DNA from: Verrucomicrobiota bacterium
Lineage (GTDB): Bacteria; Verrucomicrobiota; Kiritimatiellia; Kiritimatiellales; Pontiellaceae
Reading direction: 5' to 3'
NCBI GenBank assembly: GCA_024279685.1
Contig: JAJRRI010000019.1
Location: 1 to 46,355 of the forward strand
Length of the DNA stretch: 46,355 bases
This document shows, one piece after another, positions 18,725 to 27,431 of this stretch (position 1 is the first letter of the stretch; each line of letters begins with the position of its first letter). Below the pieces are notes generated by a model. That model did not search any database, was not told the origin of the DNA, and saw only the letters and a program-made list of their open reading frames with translations. A program made the position numbers and the translations under genes.

Positions 18725-19645
18725 CTAGTCGCCTTGGGCTTCGAGCAGTCGTTCCGCTTCGAGCGCGGCGGCGCAACCGGTGCCGGCGGCCGTGACGGCT
18801 TGTCGATAGATCGCATCGGAAACATCGCCCGCAGCATAGACCCCTTCGATTTTGGTCTTCACGCCATCGGAAATCAAATAGCCCACATCATCCATATCGA
18901 GCTGCCCGACAAAGGCATCGGTATTCGGCTTGTGGCCGATGGCTGAAAAATAGCCAATACATTCAATTTCAGAAACTTCACCGGTCTGGGTGTTTTTCAC
19001 CCGTACGCCCGACACGCCCTTTTCATCGCTCAAAACTTCTTCGATCGTGGAATTCCAGCACATTTCAATCTTTTCGTGGTTCATGGCACGGTCGGCCATA
19101 ATCTTGGAGGCCCGTAATTCATCGCGGCGGTGAATGAGGGTTACTTTAGAAGCAAAGCGCGTCAGGAACGTAGCTTCTTCGCAGGCAGTATCGCCGCCGC
19201 CAATTACGACCACCGGCACGTCGCGGTAGAAGGCACCGTCGCACGTGGCACAGGCGGAAACACCGCGGCCAATCAGCTTTTGTTCGGATTCGATTCCAAG
19301 ATATTTAGCCGTAGCACCCGTGGCAATAATCACCGTTTGAGCTTCGATCACCTCGTCGCCCGTGATCGTCAATTTAAAAGGCCGCTTTGAGAGATCGGCT
19401 TTAATCACTTCACCAAATTGGTACTTAGCGCCGAAGCGTTCCGCTTGGTCGCGCATCTTGGTCATCAAAGAGGGGCCATCGATGCCCTCGGGAAATCCGG
19501 GGTAGTTTTCGACATCGTTCGTGGTGGTCAGCTGGCCGCCCGGCTGCATCCCTTCAATCACGAGGGGCTCTAAGTTGGCGCGGGCCGAGTACATGGCGGC
19601 GGTCAGGCCGGCGGCACCGGCTCCAATGATTACAACTTTTTCCAT
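18725..19645 (-). CDS. trxB: Thioredoxin reductase
   Basis: TrxB reduces thioredoxin with NADPH through FAD and a redox-active disulfide. The 306-residue protein starts [20 protein letters not shown] (FAD-binding GxGxxG), has the active-site CATCDG (about residue 134), the NADPH-binding [12 protein letters not shown], and the C-terminal [13 protein letters not shown] motif. I chose the ATG at 19645, which has AAAGGA about 6 bases upstream and matches the family N-terminus; a longer in-frame start at 19687 adds unconserved residues. A thioredoxin gene is at 33903-34223. It appears to begin the minus-strand run leading to argS. Confidence 0.95.
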   Translation of the reverse strand: MEKVVIIGAGAAGLTAAMYSARANLEPLVIEGMQPGGQLTTTNDVENYPGFPEGIDGPSLMTKMRDQAERFGAKYQFGEVIKADLSKRPFKLTITGDEVIEAQTVIIATGATAKYLGIESEQKLIGRGVSACATCDGAFYRDVPVVVIGGGDTACEEATFLTRFASKVTLIHRRDELRASKIMADRAMNHEKIEMCWNSTIEEVLSDEKGVSGVRVKNTQTGEVSEIECIGYFSAIGHKPNTDAFVGQLDMDDVGYLISDGVKTKIEGVYAAGDVSDAIYRQAVTAAGTGCAAALEAERLLEAQGD

Positions 19646-19800
19646 GGCAAAGTCCTTTATTAATGTTGGTAACTCGAAAACGGGCATCTAACACCAATTT
19701 CCCTATCCTCTGCAATACAGATGTGAGGGATAGATAAATCGGTTGCCTTGGCAGGCCGCTCCCGACTACAGTCCTTTTCTTCAATAACCGGAATAAAAAC

Positions 19801-20256
19801 ATGACCCATAACGATACCCTGCGCCGACTACGCTATGCCCTAAATATTAATGACGAACAGGTGGCCAAAGCCATCGCCCATACGGGGCGGAATACCTCCG
19901 CCGAAGAGGTAACTCACTGGCTGAAACGAGAGGATGAAACGGGATATGTAGAGCTCAGCCCATCTCTTTTCTGTCGATTCCTCGATGGATTAATTATCGA
20001 CCGACGCGGCCCCCACCCTTCCGGCACGTCCCCCGAGCCGCTCGAATTCCTGTCCAACAATGAAATTTTAAAGAAATTGCGGATCGCACTTGAGCTCCAA
20101 GCCGACGGCATGGTCGACATTTTCAAGCGCGTCGACTTCACCGTCACTAAAGCCGAACTCGGCGCCTTCTTCCGCCGCCCCGAGCACCGCAACTATCGTA
20201 AGTGCCCCGAACAAGTCCTGAAAAAATTTATCAAAGGCCTCAGCGAAAAAGCCTGA
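19801..20256 (+). CDS. DUF1456 family protein (YehS-like)
   Basis: This 151-residue protein has two similar halves of the DUF1456 family, of which E. coli YehS is the known example. Each half contains a LRxxRxAL helix, LRRLRYALNIND at about residue 7 and LKKLRIALELQ at about residue 89. Each then has a WLKRED/FFRRPEH segment and a closing CxxxLxxFLxGL-like helix. The biochemical function of the family is unknown to me. It starts 155 bases from the divergent trxB and is followed after 17 bases by the cobalamin adenosyltransferase gene, with uvrB next. Confidence 0.85.
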   Translation: MTHNDTLRRLRYALNINDEQVAKAIAHTGRNTSAEEVTHWLKREDETGYVELSPSLFCRFLDGLIIDRRGPHPSGTSPEPLEFLSNNEILKKLRIALELQADGMVDIFKRVDFTVTKAELGAFFRRPEHRNYRKCPEQVLKKFIKGLSEKA

Positions 20257-20273
20257 ACGAACGGAGAGCGGTC

Positions 20274-20825
20274 ATGACCAAGATTTTCACGAAGACGGGT
20301 GATAAGGGTGAGACGGGGCGGTATGGCGGGAGCCGGGTGCCTAAAAATGATCCGCAGATTGAGGTTAATGGCACGATCGATGAATGCAATTCGACGATTG
20401 GAGTGGCGCGTAGCTTCAATACCGACGAGCGGGTGGACGGCCTTCTAAAAAATTTCCAGAGCCTTCTGTTGGTTTCGGGATCGGAAGTGACCAATGTCGA
20501 TCACGATGGCCGCCTACCCTTTATTACTGAAGAAAATATTAAGGCGCTGGAGGATTTAATCGACGAGTTGGAGGAAACCCTTCCGCCGCTCACCCAATTC
20601 ATCCTTCCAACTGGCGGCCCCGTTTCGGCGCACCTGCATCTGGCCCGCACAGCCTCGCGCAAGGTTGAGCGGCGACTGGTAACTTTACGCGAGAGCGTCG
20701 AAATTAACCCGACCCTACTCGCCTACTTCAACCGCCTATCCGACACCCTCTTTGTGCTCGCTCGCTATGTGGCTCATCAACAGGCTGGCGCGGACGAACT
20801 CTGGACAAATCCCAAAACTAAATAG
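20274..20825 (+). CDS. Cob(I)alamin adenosyltransferase, PduO type
   Basis: The enzyme transfers the adenosyl group of ATP to cob(I)alamin, giving coenzyme B12. The 183-residue product has the N-terminal ATP-binding KTGDKGETG, the family Asp/Glu motif GTIDECNSTIG (about residues 36-46), RTASRKVERRLV (about residue 127) and NRLSDTLFVLARY near the C-terminus, all typical of PduO/MMAB. I chose the ATG at 20274 with GGAG about 8 bases upstream; an earlier in-frame start would lie inside the DUF1456 gene. B12-dependent enzymes are not visible in the window. Confidence 0.93.
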   Translation: MTKIFTKTGDKGETGRYGGSRVPKNDPQIEVNGTIDECNSTIGVARSFNTDERVDGLLKNFQSLLLVSGSEVTNVDHDGRLPFITEENIKALEDLIDELEETLPPLTQFILPTGGPVSAHLHLARTASRKVERRLVTLRESVEINPTLLAYFNRLSDTLFVLARYVAHQQAGADELWTNPKTK

Positions 20826-20835
20826 CCCATTCATT

Positions 20836-22806
20836 ATGGAACAGACCTTTCAACTGGTAGCTGATTTTGTGCCGACGGGCGATCAACCCGAAGCGATCGA
20901 CGCGCTATGCGCGGGACTGGCCGCAAATCGAAAGTTCCAGACGCTGGAAGGAGTGACCGGTTCGGGAAAGACCTTCACGATTGCCAATGTGATTGCGCGA
21001 GAGAACCGCCCCACCCTTGTCCTGTCGCACAACAAGACCCTCGCCGCACAACTCTATGCCGAGCTTAAGTCCTTCTTTCCCCACAATGCGGTGGAATATT
21101 TTGTTTCCTACTACGATTACTATCAACCCGAGGCCTATATCCCACAAACGGATACCTTCATCGAAAAGGATTCCGCGATCAACGATGAGATCGAACGATT
21201 GCGGCTGGCGGCAACGGATGCCCTGCTCAACCGAACCGATGTGATTATCGTCGCATCGGTCTCTTGCATCTACGGCCTCGGTTCGCCGGAGGACTATAAG
21301 AAAATGGTGGTGGGAGCAACCGTGGGTGAATCCACCGACCGCGACGCGCTCCTAAAAAAATTGGTCGAAATTCAGTATGAACGCAACGACTATGAACCCG
21401 GCCCCGGCACATTCCGGGTGCGCGGTGATACGCTTGATATTTTCCCTTCTTATGCCAAAGACTATGGCATCCGGCTGGAATTCTGGGGCGATGAAATTGA
21501 GGCGATCAAAAAGATTGATTCGCTTACCGGCGACACCCTCGAAACGCTAGAGCATATCCTTGTTTCGCCGGCTAAACATTTTGTTATGCCGCAGAATAAA
21601 ATCGATGCCGCGCTCGTTGCAATCCGTCAGGAGATGGAGCAGCAGGTCGGCGAATTTGAAAAGCAGAATCGGTTGATTGAGGCGCAACGCATCAAGATGC
21701 GTACAGAGTACGACCTCGAAATGATGAAGGAGATCGGTTTTTGCGGCGGTATTGAAAACTATTCGCGCCACCTAGCCGGGCGCAATCCCGGCGACCGTCC
21801 GGAGTGCTTACTCGATTATTTTCCAGATGAATTTCTCACCGTGGTCGACGAATCACACGTCAGCCTCCCGCAGGTACGTGGCATGTATAACGGAGACCAA
21901 GCGCGCAAAGGCACCTTGACGGAGCATGGTTTCCGCCTGCCCTCCGCACTCGACAACCGCCCGATGAATTTTGACGAGTTTATTTCTGTAACGAACGAAA
22001 GGATCTTCATGTCCGCCACTCCATCCGTATATGAAAAGGAACATGCTGGCACACCGGTCGAACAGATTATCCGTCCCACCGGTATTGTGGATCCGCCGGT
22101 TGAGATCCGTCCGCTCAAAAACCAGATCGACGACTTGATGGAGGAGATTCGCATCCGAGCGGAGCGCAACGAGCGCACACTAGTGACCACACTTACTAAA
22201 CGAACGGCAGAGGATTTAGCCGAGTATTTAGAAAAGGCGGGGCTAAAGGTGCAATACCTACACTCCGATATCGGAGCGCTTGAGCGCGTCGATATTCTAC
22301 GCGAATTGCGCGAAGGAAAGTTTGATGCCCTCATTGGAATTAACATCTTACGCGAAGGCCTTGATCTGCCGGAGGTATCACTTGTCGCCATCCTAGATGC
22401 CGACAAAGAAGGGTTCCTGCGTTCGGAAACCGCGCTGGTGCAAACCGCCGGGCGCGCCGCGCGGCATATTGACGGGCGCGTGATCATGTACGCCGAAAAC
22501 ATGACCGGTTCTATGCAACGCATGCTCGATAAGTGCGACCATCGCCGCCGCAAGCAAACCGCCTATAACGAAGAACATGGCATCGTGCCGCAGGCGATTA
22601 AAAAGAGTATTCAGGATAGCCTAAAAACGATCTATGAAACCGCTGAGGAAACCGTAGAGATGGTCGTGGCCGAGGACGGTGTGGAATACAGCCTCAGCGA
22701 AACCCTCCACCAACTCGAAACTGAAATGCTGATTGCCGCCACCGATCTAGAATTTGAACGCGCTGCGGTTCTCCGCGATCAGATTAAGGAACTCAAGGAA
22801 TCTTGA
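20836..22806 (+). CDS. uvrB: Excinuclease ABC subunit B
   Basis: UvrB is the damage-verifying helicase-like subunit of nucleotide excision repair. The 656-residue product has Walker A EGVTGSGKTFT (about residue 40), the beta-hairpin region YYDYYQPEAYIPQTDTFIEK (about residues 92-111) that probes DNA, the DEAD-like VVDESHVSLPQ, helicase motif VI in QTAGRAARH, and a C-terminal UVR domain (last 35 residues) that binds UvrC. I chose the ATG at 20836 because the protein then begins as in known UvrB. No clear ribosome site precedes it, and it starts 10 bases after the adenosyltransferase stop, so translational coupling is possible. Confidence 0.96.
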   Translation: MEQTFQLVADFVPTGDQPEAIDALCAGLAANRKFQTLEGVTGSGKTFTIANVIARENRPTLVLSHNKTLAAQLYAELKSFFPHNAVEYFVSYYDYYQPEAYIPQTDTFIEKDSAINDEIERLRLAATDALLNRTDVIIVASVSCIYGLGSPEDYKKMVVGATVGESTDRDALLKKLVEIQYERNDYEPGPGTFRVRGDTLDIFPSYAKDYGIRLEFWGDEIEAIKKIDSLTGDTLETLEHILVSPAKHFVMPQNKIDAALVAIRQEMEQQVGEFEKQNRLIEAQRIKMRTEYDLEMMKEIGFCGGIENYSRHLAGRNPGDRPECLLDYFPDEFLTVVDESHVSLPQVRGMYNGDQARKGTLTEHGFRLPSALDNRPMNFDEFISVTNERIFMSATPSVYEKEHAGTPVEQIIRPTGIVDPPVEIRPLKNQIDDLMEEIRIRAERNERTLVTTLTKRTAEDLAEYLEKAGLKVQYLHSDIGALERVDILRELREGKFDALIGINILREGLDLPEVSLVAILDADKEGFLRSETALVQTAGRAARHIDGRVIMYAENMTGSMQRMLDKCDHRRRKQTAYNEEHGIVPQAIKKSIQDSLKTIYETAEETVEMVVAEDGVEYSLSETLHQLETEMLIAATDLEFERAAVLRDQIKELKES

Positions 22807-22835
22807 GACGGATCGAGTTCCTCCGTCCAACCTTG

Positions 22836-23623
22836 CTATCGAGTGGCTTTTTTTAGGAGCTCGCGTTCGCGAGCCGTGAGTGCACCCATGCCTTCCTTAC
22901 CGATCTTGTCGAGAATGTGATCTATGTCGGCTTTTGAGAGGTGTTCGGTGCTGGCGGTGGTTCGCTTGGCCTGTGGCTTTCCTTTCTTAGAACGCGAAAA
23001 CTTAGTCTTCACTTGTTGGACGATCTGCGGGTTTTGAGCGAGAACGCATACATGAAACCTGCGATTCCTCCCATGAGGTGCGCGGAGTTGGCAATGCCCC
23101 CCATCTTGGGCTTGCCGATCATTTCGCTTAGTTCCCACAGCGCCAGCCCGCCGACCAACATCCAGGTTCTTACGGGTATAATAAACCAAAGCAGTAGTTT
23201 GGCTTTCGGATACAACGCCCCGAAAGCGCCGAGCACGCCCATGGCGGCTCCAGATGCACCGAGACAAACGGAGTTTTCAGGGGCCAGCAGCGACCAACCA
23301 AGGCCTCCCAGAATTCCGCTGAGATAAAACAAGATGAAGAAACGATAGGAACCGAGGGTTTTCTCCACCGTCGGCCCAATAAAAAAGAGCGTGAGCATGT
23401 TCATCAGCAGGTGACTCACATTGGCATGCACAAACATGTAGGTGAATAGCTGACCAAACTTAAATTCGGTCAGCCAACCTGATGAGAGGGAAAACATATC
23501 GCGCAATCGTATACCCAATATCATTTCAATGAGAAATACGGATACATTAATAATCAATAGATATTTAACGGCAGGGGTAATCCCGCGCATGCTGCCAATA
23601 TCTTTAGGTTCTCCAAAATTCAT
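22836..23623 (-). pseudogene. Rhomboid intramembrane serine protease gene with frameshift before the C-terminal tail
   Basis: The first frame (23623-23009, 204 residues) encodes a complete rhomboid core with about six hydrophobic segments, the catalytic serine in GASGAAMG (about residue 127) and the catalytic His in NSAHLMGG (about residue 182). Rhomboids are inner-membrane proteases. The frame stops soon after the last helix. One base back, a second frame continues to 22836 and encodes a basic linker and KADIDHILDKIGKEGMGALT, a tail that in PVC and Bacteroidetes rhomboids I recall is fused to the same polypeptide. A -1 shift, equal to one missing base between about 23045 and 23009, joins them. 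No canonical slippery heptamer is seen. The core could still be active without the tail. The start has AAGGA 5 bases upstream. Confidence 0.75.
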
Positions 23624-23732
23624 AGTTTCCTTTTCAAAATCCTGCCGAGTAGACCGAAACCGGCCGTTGGGGTCAATCCTGCAAAATACTCAAAACATCG
23701 ACACCCGATTTTCCAGCGCGTTGAATATCGGC

Positions 23733-23760
23733 TTGCCCATTTTAAGAGGCCGGATATGAT
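23733..23760 (+). promoter_or_regulatory. Candidate promoter of queF
   Basis: TTGCCC (23733-23738) and TATGAT (23755-23760) are separated by 16 bases, placing a start near 23767, about 27 bases before the queF ATG. The short leader leaves no room for a preQ1 riboswitch. Read by eye. Confidence 0.45.
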
Positions 23761-23793
23761 GGCGCGCGAATTTCCGAACCCCTGGAGTCTCTT

Positions 23794-24210
23794 ATGACGG
23801 ACGAAAAAAAACTGACCGGACTAACCCTGCTAAAAAAAGGTGAACTGCGCTATCCAACTTCGCCGGACGATGCGGAACTTGAAACATTCGAGAACGCAAA
23901 TCAATCGCGGAACTATTGGATCACGTTCGAAACGTCTGAATTCACCTCGCTCTGCCCCATCACCGGACAACCTGATTTTGCGACGATCAAGATTGAATTC
24001 ATTCCCGGGAAGTTGTGCGTGGAGAGTAAATCGCTCAAACTTTATCTCTTTTCATTCCGCCAGACCGGCACGTTTTACGAGGAAATCGTCAATCGCATTT
24101 ACACTGATTTGGAGGAATTACTTACGCCACGTCGCTTAGTCGTAAACGGGGCCTTCACTGCGCGAGGCGGTATTACATCGAGCGTGAAGATTGACTCCGA
24201 CGACGCCTAG
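23794..24210 (+). CDS. queF: NADPH-dependent 7-cyano-7-deazaguanine (preQ0) reductase
   Basis: QueF reduces the nitrile of preQ0 to preQ1 in queuosine tRNA biosynthesis. The 138-residue protein is the short YkvM-type form. The catalytic Cys is in SLCPITGQPDFA (about residue 53) and the substrate-binding ESKSLKLYLFSFR follows at about residue 78. The C-terminal NGAFTARGGI corresponds to the usual GDFNPRGG. A GGAG site lies 7 bases before the ATG. It converges on the queE-queC-queD genes on the other strand, across a palindromic repeat, so the pathway genes are clustered but not in one operon. Confidence 0.93.
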   Translation: MTDEKKLTGLTLLKKGELRYPTSPDDAELETFENANQSRNYWITFETSEFTSLCPITGQPDFATIKIEFIPGKLCVESKSLKLYLFSFRQTGTFYEEIVNRIYTDLEELLTPRRLVVNGAFTARGGITSSVKIDSDDA

Positions 24211-24212
24211 GC

Positions 24213-24335
24213 GGAAGCTTTGCTTCCTTGAATGACGAATATTGAACAGACGAACAAGGAATTTCGAAGGATCGGAAGGCCCCGATAGAAACGTCCTTCA
24301 TCATTCGATATTCCTTGTTCAATATTCGTCGATTC
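24213..24335. repeat. Dispersed-type palindromic repeat between queF and queD
   Basis: A small hairpin GGAAGC-TTT-GCTTCC (24213-24227) is followed by a long imperfect inverted repeat. The left arm from 24230 (GACGAATATTGAAC, then AAGGAAT) matches the right arm ending at 24335 (ATTCCTTGTTCAATATTCGTC in reverse complement), with an 8-base insertion in the left arm. A GC-rich apex (ATCGG/CCGAT) lies near 24272-24286. It may terminate both convergent genes. The composition resembles palindromic repeats I have seen in PVC genomes, but copy number cannot be checked here. Confidence 0.6.
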
Positions 24336-24340
24336 CCCTC

Positions 24341-24706
24341 CTACTCCCCCGAATAGATACAAACATTCGTGGGGTTTTCCTTCACAACGACTTGTGAAAG
24401 TTGGGGTAGGTTTTGTTTAAGTTGATTCCACAGCCATAGCGCCAGATGTTCAGCGGTCGGGTTTCCAAGGCCTTCGATTTCGTTTAAGACCTTGTGGTCA
24501 AGCTGATCGATCAACGGGGCAACCTGTTTGCTGAGATCGGCATAATCGAGGACCCAACCCAACTGGGGATCGAGCTCGCCCTCCACCTGAATCTCAATGA
24601 TGTAGGTGTGCCCATGCATGTTCGCGCATTTATGGCCCGGTGGAACGTGGGGCAACCAGTGGGCGGAGTCGAACTTGAATTCTTTATAGATTTTCATCTT
24701 AGGCAT
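24341..24706 (-). CDS. queD: 6-carboxy-5,6,7,8-tetrahydropterin synthase
   Basis: QueD converts dihydroneopterin triphosphate to 6-carboxytetrahydropterin, an early queuosine step. The 121-residue protein has the zinc-binding His residues in FDSAHWL and MHGHTY (about residues 12 and 30), the catalytic Cys in KCANMHGH, and the substrate Glu in VVKENPTN. I chose the ATG at 24706, with GAGG nine bases upstream inside the end of queC; a TTG further upstream is in frame but unlikely. It follows the queC stop by 4 bases and is last in the minus-strand que run. Confidence 0.93.
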   Translation of the reverse strand: MPKMKIYKEFKFDSAHWLPHVPPGHKCANMHGHTYIIEIQVEGELDPQLGWVLDYADLSKQVAPLIDQLDHKVLNEIEGLGNPTAEHLALWLWNQLKQNLPQLSQVVVKENPTNVCIYSGE

Positions 24707-24710
24707 ACTA

Positions 24711-25406
24711 TTAATCCTCAACGTACGGACGCGGATCCTTTATGCCCGCATCTTTAAATCCCTTCAATCGCAACAAGCACGAATCGCAGTGACCGCAGGA
24801 GCGCCCATCGAGCGTTGGATCGTAGCAACTCGTGGTTTTAGCATAATCGACGCCCAAGCTCAGTCCGTGTTGGATGATTTCAGCTTTGGTTAGATCAATC
24901 AAGGGCGCGTGGATCGTGAGCTTGTGGCCTTGAACTCCGGCGACGGTGGCTGGATTGGCCATGGTTTCAAACGCCTGGATGAACTCGGGCCGGCAGTCAG
25001 GATAGCCGCTGTAGTCGAGCGCATTGACGCCGATGAAAATATCGAAGGCTTCCAGCACTTCAGCCCAAGCCAACGCGTAGGAGAGAAAAACCGTGTTTCG
25101 CGCCGGAACATAGGTGATGGGAATTTGGCCATCTAGCTCATCGATATGGTCGTGCTTCGGAACCTCAAGGTCGGCCGTGAGCGCCGATCCGCCGAACGAG
25201 CTGAGATCGATGTCTACCACCCGATGCTCCACCGCTCCGGCGTTGGATTGTTCGCTCGCGCAGTCGAGTTCCATGGCGTGGCGTTGGCCATACCGAAACG
25301 AAAGTGCGTGAACTTCATATCCTTCGGCGAGCACCATCGCCATTACCGTGGCCGAATCAAGACCTCCGCTCAGTAGAACTACGGCCTTTTTCTTCGTCTG
25401 AGCCAT
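24711..25406 (-). CDS. queC: 7-cyano-7-deazaguanine (preQ0) synthase
   Basis: QueC makes preQ0 from 7-carboxy-7-deazaguanine with ATP and ammonia. The 231-residue protein has the PP-loop [10 protein letters not shown] (about residues 11-20), the [12 protein letters not shown] segment, and a C-terminal zinc site with four Cys (one in TSCYDP, three in SCGHCDSC). It begins on the base directly after the queE stop codon and ends 4 bases before queD, so the three genes form a tight operon. Confidence 0.95.
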   Translation of the reverse strand: MAQTKKKAVVLLSGGLDSATVMAMVLAEGYEVHALSFRYGQRHAMELDCASEQSNAGAVEHRVVDIDLSSFGGSALTADLEVPKHDHIDELDGQIPITYVPARNTVFLSYALAWAEVLEAFDIFIGVNALDYSGYPDCRPEFIQAFETMANPATVAGVQGHKLTIHAPLIDLTKAEIIQHGLSLGVDYAKTTSCYDPTLDGRSCGHCDSCLLRLKGFKDAGIKDPRPYVED

Positions 25407-26156
25407 TTAAAGCATTTCCAGCATTTTGTGGGTTTGAGGGATAATCCGCACGTTCGGCATAATACGCCCGACCCTCTCCTGCCAACGCAGCAGTTGCTGC
25501 CCATTCGGCACGGCGTCTGTTTTAGCGGCTTTGGTCATCGGTTGAATCACAATTAACGTATGATCTCCGCCCGCTTTTTTGATGCCTTGCACCGCCTCCA
25601 TCAACTCGTCCTCGTCGGTTTCGGCGGAAAGGACCAGCTTCGTAAATACGTCGACCTTCTCCTCCCGGCAGAGCTGCAGAAATTGCCAATGTTCGGAGAA
25701 GGTATTCTTCTCGTGGGTCACACTGGAGAGTTTTACATCCATCGCCACAATATCCACCCACTCGATGATCGTTTTAAGCTCTTGTGGCAGGTCGCCGGCC
25801 GTTTCGAGGTAGATGCTATGGCCTTCCTCTTTTAGAACCGGCAAGAGCTTCGCAAGATAGTTCGCTTGCAGGAGCGGTGCTCCGCCGGTGAATGAAATTC
25901 GGTGATTTTCTTTTTTGTGATCCATCTCGCGAATGAGCTCCGCGAGCTGTTCGGTTGAGAGTGGATTCGGCACCTGTTCAAACGTGCCGGAGCCCGCTTC
26001 TTTTTCGATTTGGACCGTTTCGGTACGTTCCACCACCGTGTCGCAAAAAACGCAGGCCCGATGACAACCACAGGAACGAACAAATAGATGGCGTTCGCCC
26101 ACATAAGGGCCTTCACCTTGCACCGAGCTAAATATTTCAGAGAGATATGTTTTCAT
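25407..26156 (-). CDS. queE: 7-carboxy-7-deazaguanine synthase (radical SAM)
   Basis: QueE rearranges 6-carboxytetrahydropterin to 7-carboxy-7-deazaguanine using a radical SAM mechanism. The 249-residue protein has EIFSSVQGEGPYVGERHLFV at its start and the cluster motif CHRACVFC (Cx3Cx2C) at about residues 32-39, followed by the conserved DT. The GGAPLLQ motif (about residue 92) is typical of the family. The ATG overlaps the stop of the preceding HAD phosphatase gene by two bases, in the arrangement ATGA. Confidence 0.93.
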   Translation of the reverse strand: MKTYLSEIFSSVQGEGPYVGERHLFVRSCGCHRACVFCDTVVERTETVQIEKEAGSGTFEQVPNPLSTEQLAELIREMDHKKENHRISFTGGAPLLQANYLAKLLPVLKEEGHSIYLETAGDLPQELKTIIEWVDIVAMDVKLSSVTHEKNTFSEHWQFLQLCREEKVDVFTKLVLSAETDEDELMEAVQGIKKAGGDHTLIVIQPMTKAAKTDAVPNGQQLLRWQERVGRIMPNVRIIPQTHKMLEML

Positions 26157-26794
26157 GGCTGAATAAAGTACCCGACCAATTCCGGAAACGAAGCAAAATA
26201 TACATCGGGTTCAACCCCACGCTCTTCACCAAATCCATAGCGGACAAAAGCACTTTTCACACGGGCATTATGAGCCACGGCCAGATCGGTATAGTGATCG
26301 CCCACCATCCAGGTATTCGACCCTTCTACCCCCGCTTCGGCGAGGCACCTGAACAACCCTTCTGGTTCTGGTTTCAGGCTCGCAACGTCTCCGCCGCCAA
26401 GGATGGATACAAATAGGTGATCTAACTTGAAATGGCGCAGGATGGCTCGACTGGGATCGCCAGGTTTATTGGTGAGCACCGCGAGCTTGTGCCCCGCTTC
26501 GGTTAATTTTCGAAGTCCGACGCGTACCCCCTTATAGAGTTTGGTATGCACGGTAAGATTCGCAAAGTAAAATTTCTTATTGATGCGCACGGCGTCCTCA
26601 AGATCAACTGCGGCACCTTGAAGCGAACGCTCCACGAGCTTGTGAACCCCATCTCCAATATAGCTACTGATCGTTTCAAGAGACAATGGGGATAGGTCAT
26701 AGTGCGTCCGCATGTGATTTACGCCCGCCGCAAGGTCGGCGCGGGAATCAATCAATGTGCCATCTAAATCAAAAATAAGCAGTTGTTCCTTCAT
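26153..26794 (-). CDS. HAD-superfamily phosphatase, phosphoglycolate phosphatase-like
   Basis: This 213-residue HAD hydrolase has motif I FDLDGTLIDS (about residues 8-17), motif II LTNKPG, and motifs III/IV in SLKPEPEG and MVGDHYTDL. It matches the Gph/PPase-like group that removes phosphate from 2-phosphoglycolate or other small molecules. I chose the ATG at 26794, which overlaps the stop of the upstream HAD gene (ATGA) and has GGAG further upstream. It overlaps queE in the same way, so two phosphatases are translationally linked to the queuosine genes. The substrate is unknown, and a role in preQ synthesis is only a suggestion. Confidence 0.85.
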   Translation of the reverse strand: MKEQLLIFDLDGTLIDSRADLAAGVNHMRTHYDLSPLSLETISSYIGDGVHKLVERSLQGAAVDLEDAVRINKKFYFANLTVHTKLYKGVRVGLRKLTEAGHKLAVLTNKPGDPSRAILRHFKLDHLFVSILGGGDVASLKPEPEGLFRCLAEAGVEGSNTWMVGDHYTDLAVAHNARVKSAFVRYGFGEERGVEPDVYFASFPELVGYFIQP

Positions 26795-27423
26795 ATCTGT
26801 AAAAGCTCCTGCCAACTCAGCACCGGAATGTCGGCGGGGAATTTAACCGGTTGCCCATTGTCTACGGCCATCACTTTAGCCCCGGCGGAACGCGCGGCTT
26901 GAATACCAATCAATTGATCTTCAAAGATCAGAACTTTCTCCGGAGAAACTCTAAGCTTACGGAATGTAAGATCAAAAACCTCCGGGTGTGGTTTTCGCTG
27001 TTCTACGTCGTCGGAGGTGGTTATAAATTTGAAATAGGGCGAAATTCCGGATTCATCTAAAGCGTGGCGAACAAATTCAAAGGAGGAGTTTATGGCTAAT
27101 CCAAAAGGACAAATACCGTGCCATTTTTCGAGAAAATTACGGGCGCCTGAAAACAAAACTACTTTGAAAATTTCACGTACCCGCGCACGTTTGGACGCAA
27201 GGATTGCATCCGGATCTAAAGCGAGATTGTGCCGTTGGTTCAGGATCGGGCAGAAGTTCAAACTATGACATGTAAACATTTCCAGCCGTTCGCCCGAAGA
27301 AAGAGCATAACCGCTCTGCTCAAAAACCACCTCCGCAAAAGCTTGCGTGTGATATTTCTCCGAATCGATTAGCGTGCCATCTAGATCAAAAACAAAGGCG
27401 TCGAAGGCATCTAGATTCATCAT
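26791..27423 (-). CDS. HAD-superfamily hydrolase, beta-phosphoglucomutase-like
   Basis: This 210-residue protein has motif I FVFDLDGTLIDSEK (about residues 9-22), a helical cap, motif II INSSFEFV, motif III QRKPHPEVF and motif IV IFEDQLIGIQAA. It belongs to the subgroup holding beta-phosphoglucomutases and sugar phosphatases; the exact substrate cannot be told. The ATG at 27423 is followed directly by a second ATG at 27420, and either could be used. It starts 8 bases after the argF-like stop and overlaps the next HAD gene. Confidence 0.83.
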   Translation of the reverse strand: MMNLDAFDAFVFDLDGTLIDSEKYHTQAFAEVVFEQSGYALSSGERLEMFTCHSLNFCPILNQRHNLALDPDAILASKRARVREIFKVVLFSGARNFLEKWHGICPFGLAINSSFEFVRHALDESGISPYFKFITTSDDVEQRKPHPEVFDLTFRKLRVSPEKVLIFEDQLIGIQAARSAGAKVMAVDNGQPVKFPADIPVLSWQELLQI

Positions 27424-27431
27424 TACCAAAC

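Noticed and set aside
23009-23050. Programmed -1 frameshift in the rhomboid gene
   Set aside because: No X-XXY-YYZ slippery heptamer or downstream pseudoknot was visible, so I treat it as an indel, biological or technical.
23761-23793. preQ1 riboswitch before queF
   Set aside because: The leader is only about 27 bases and no aptamer-like sequence was seen.
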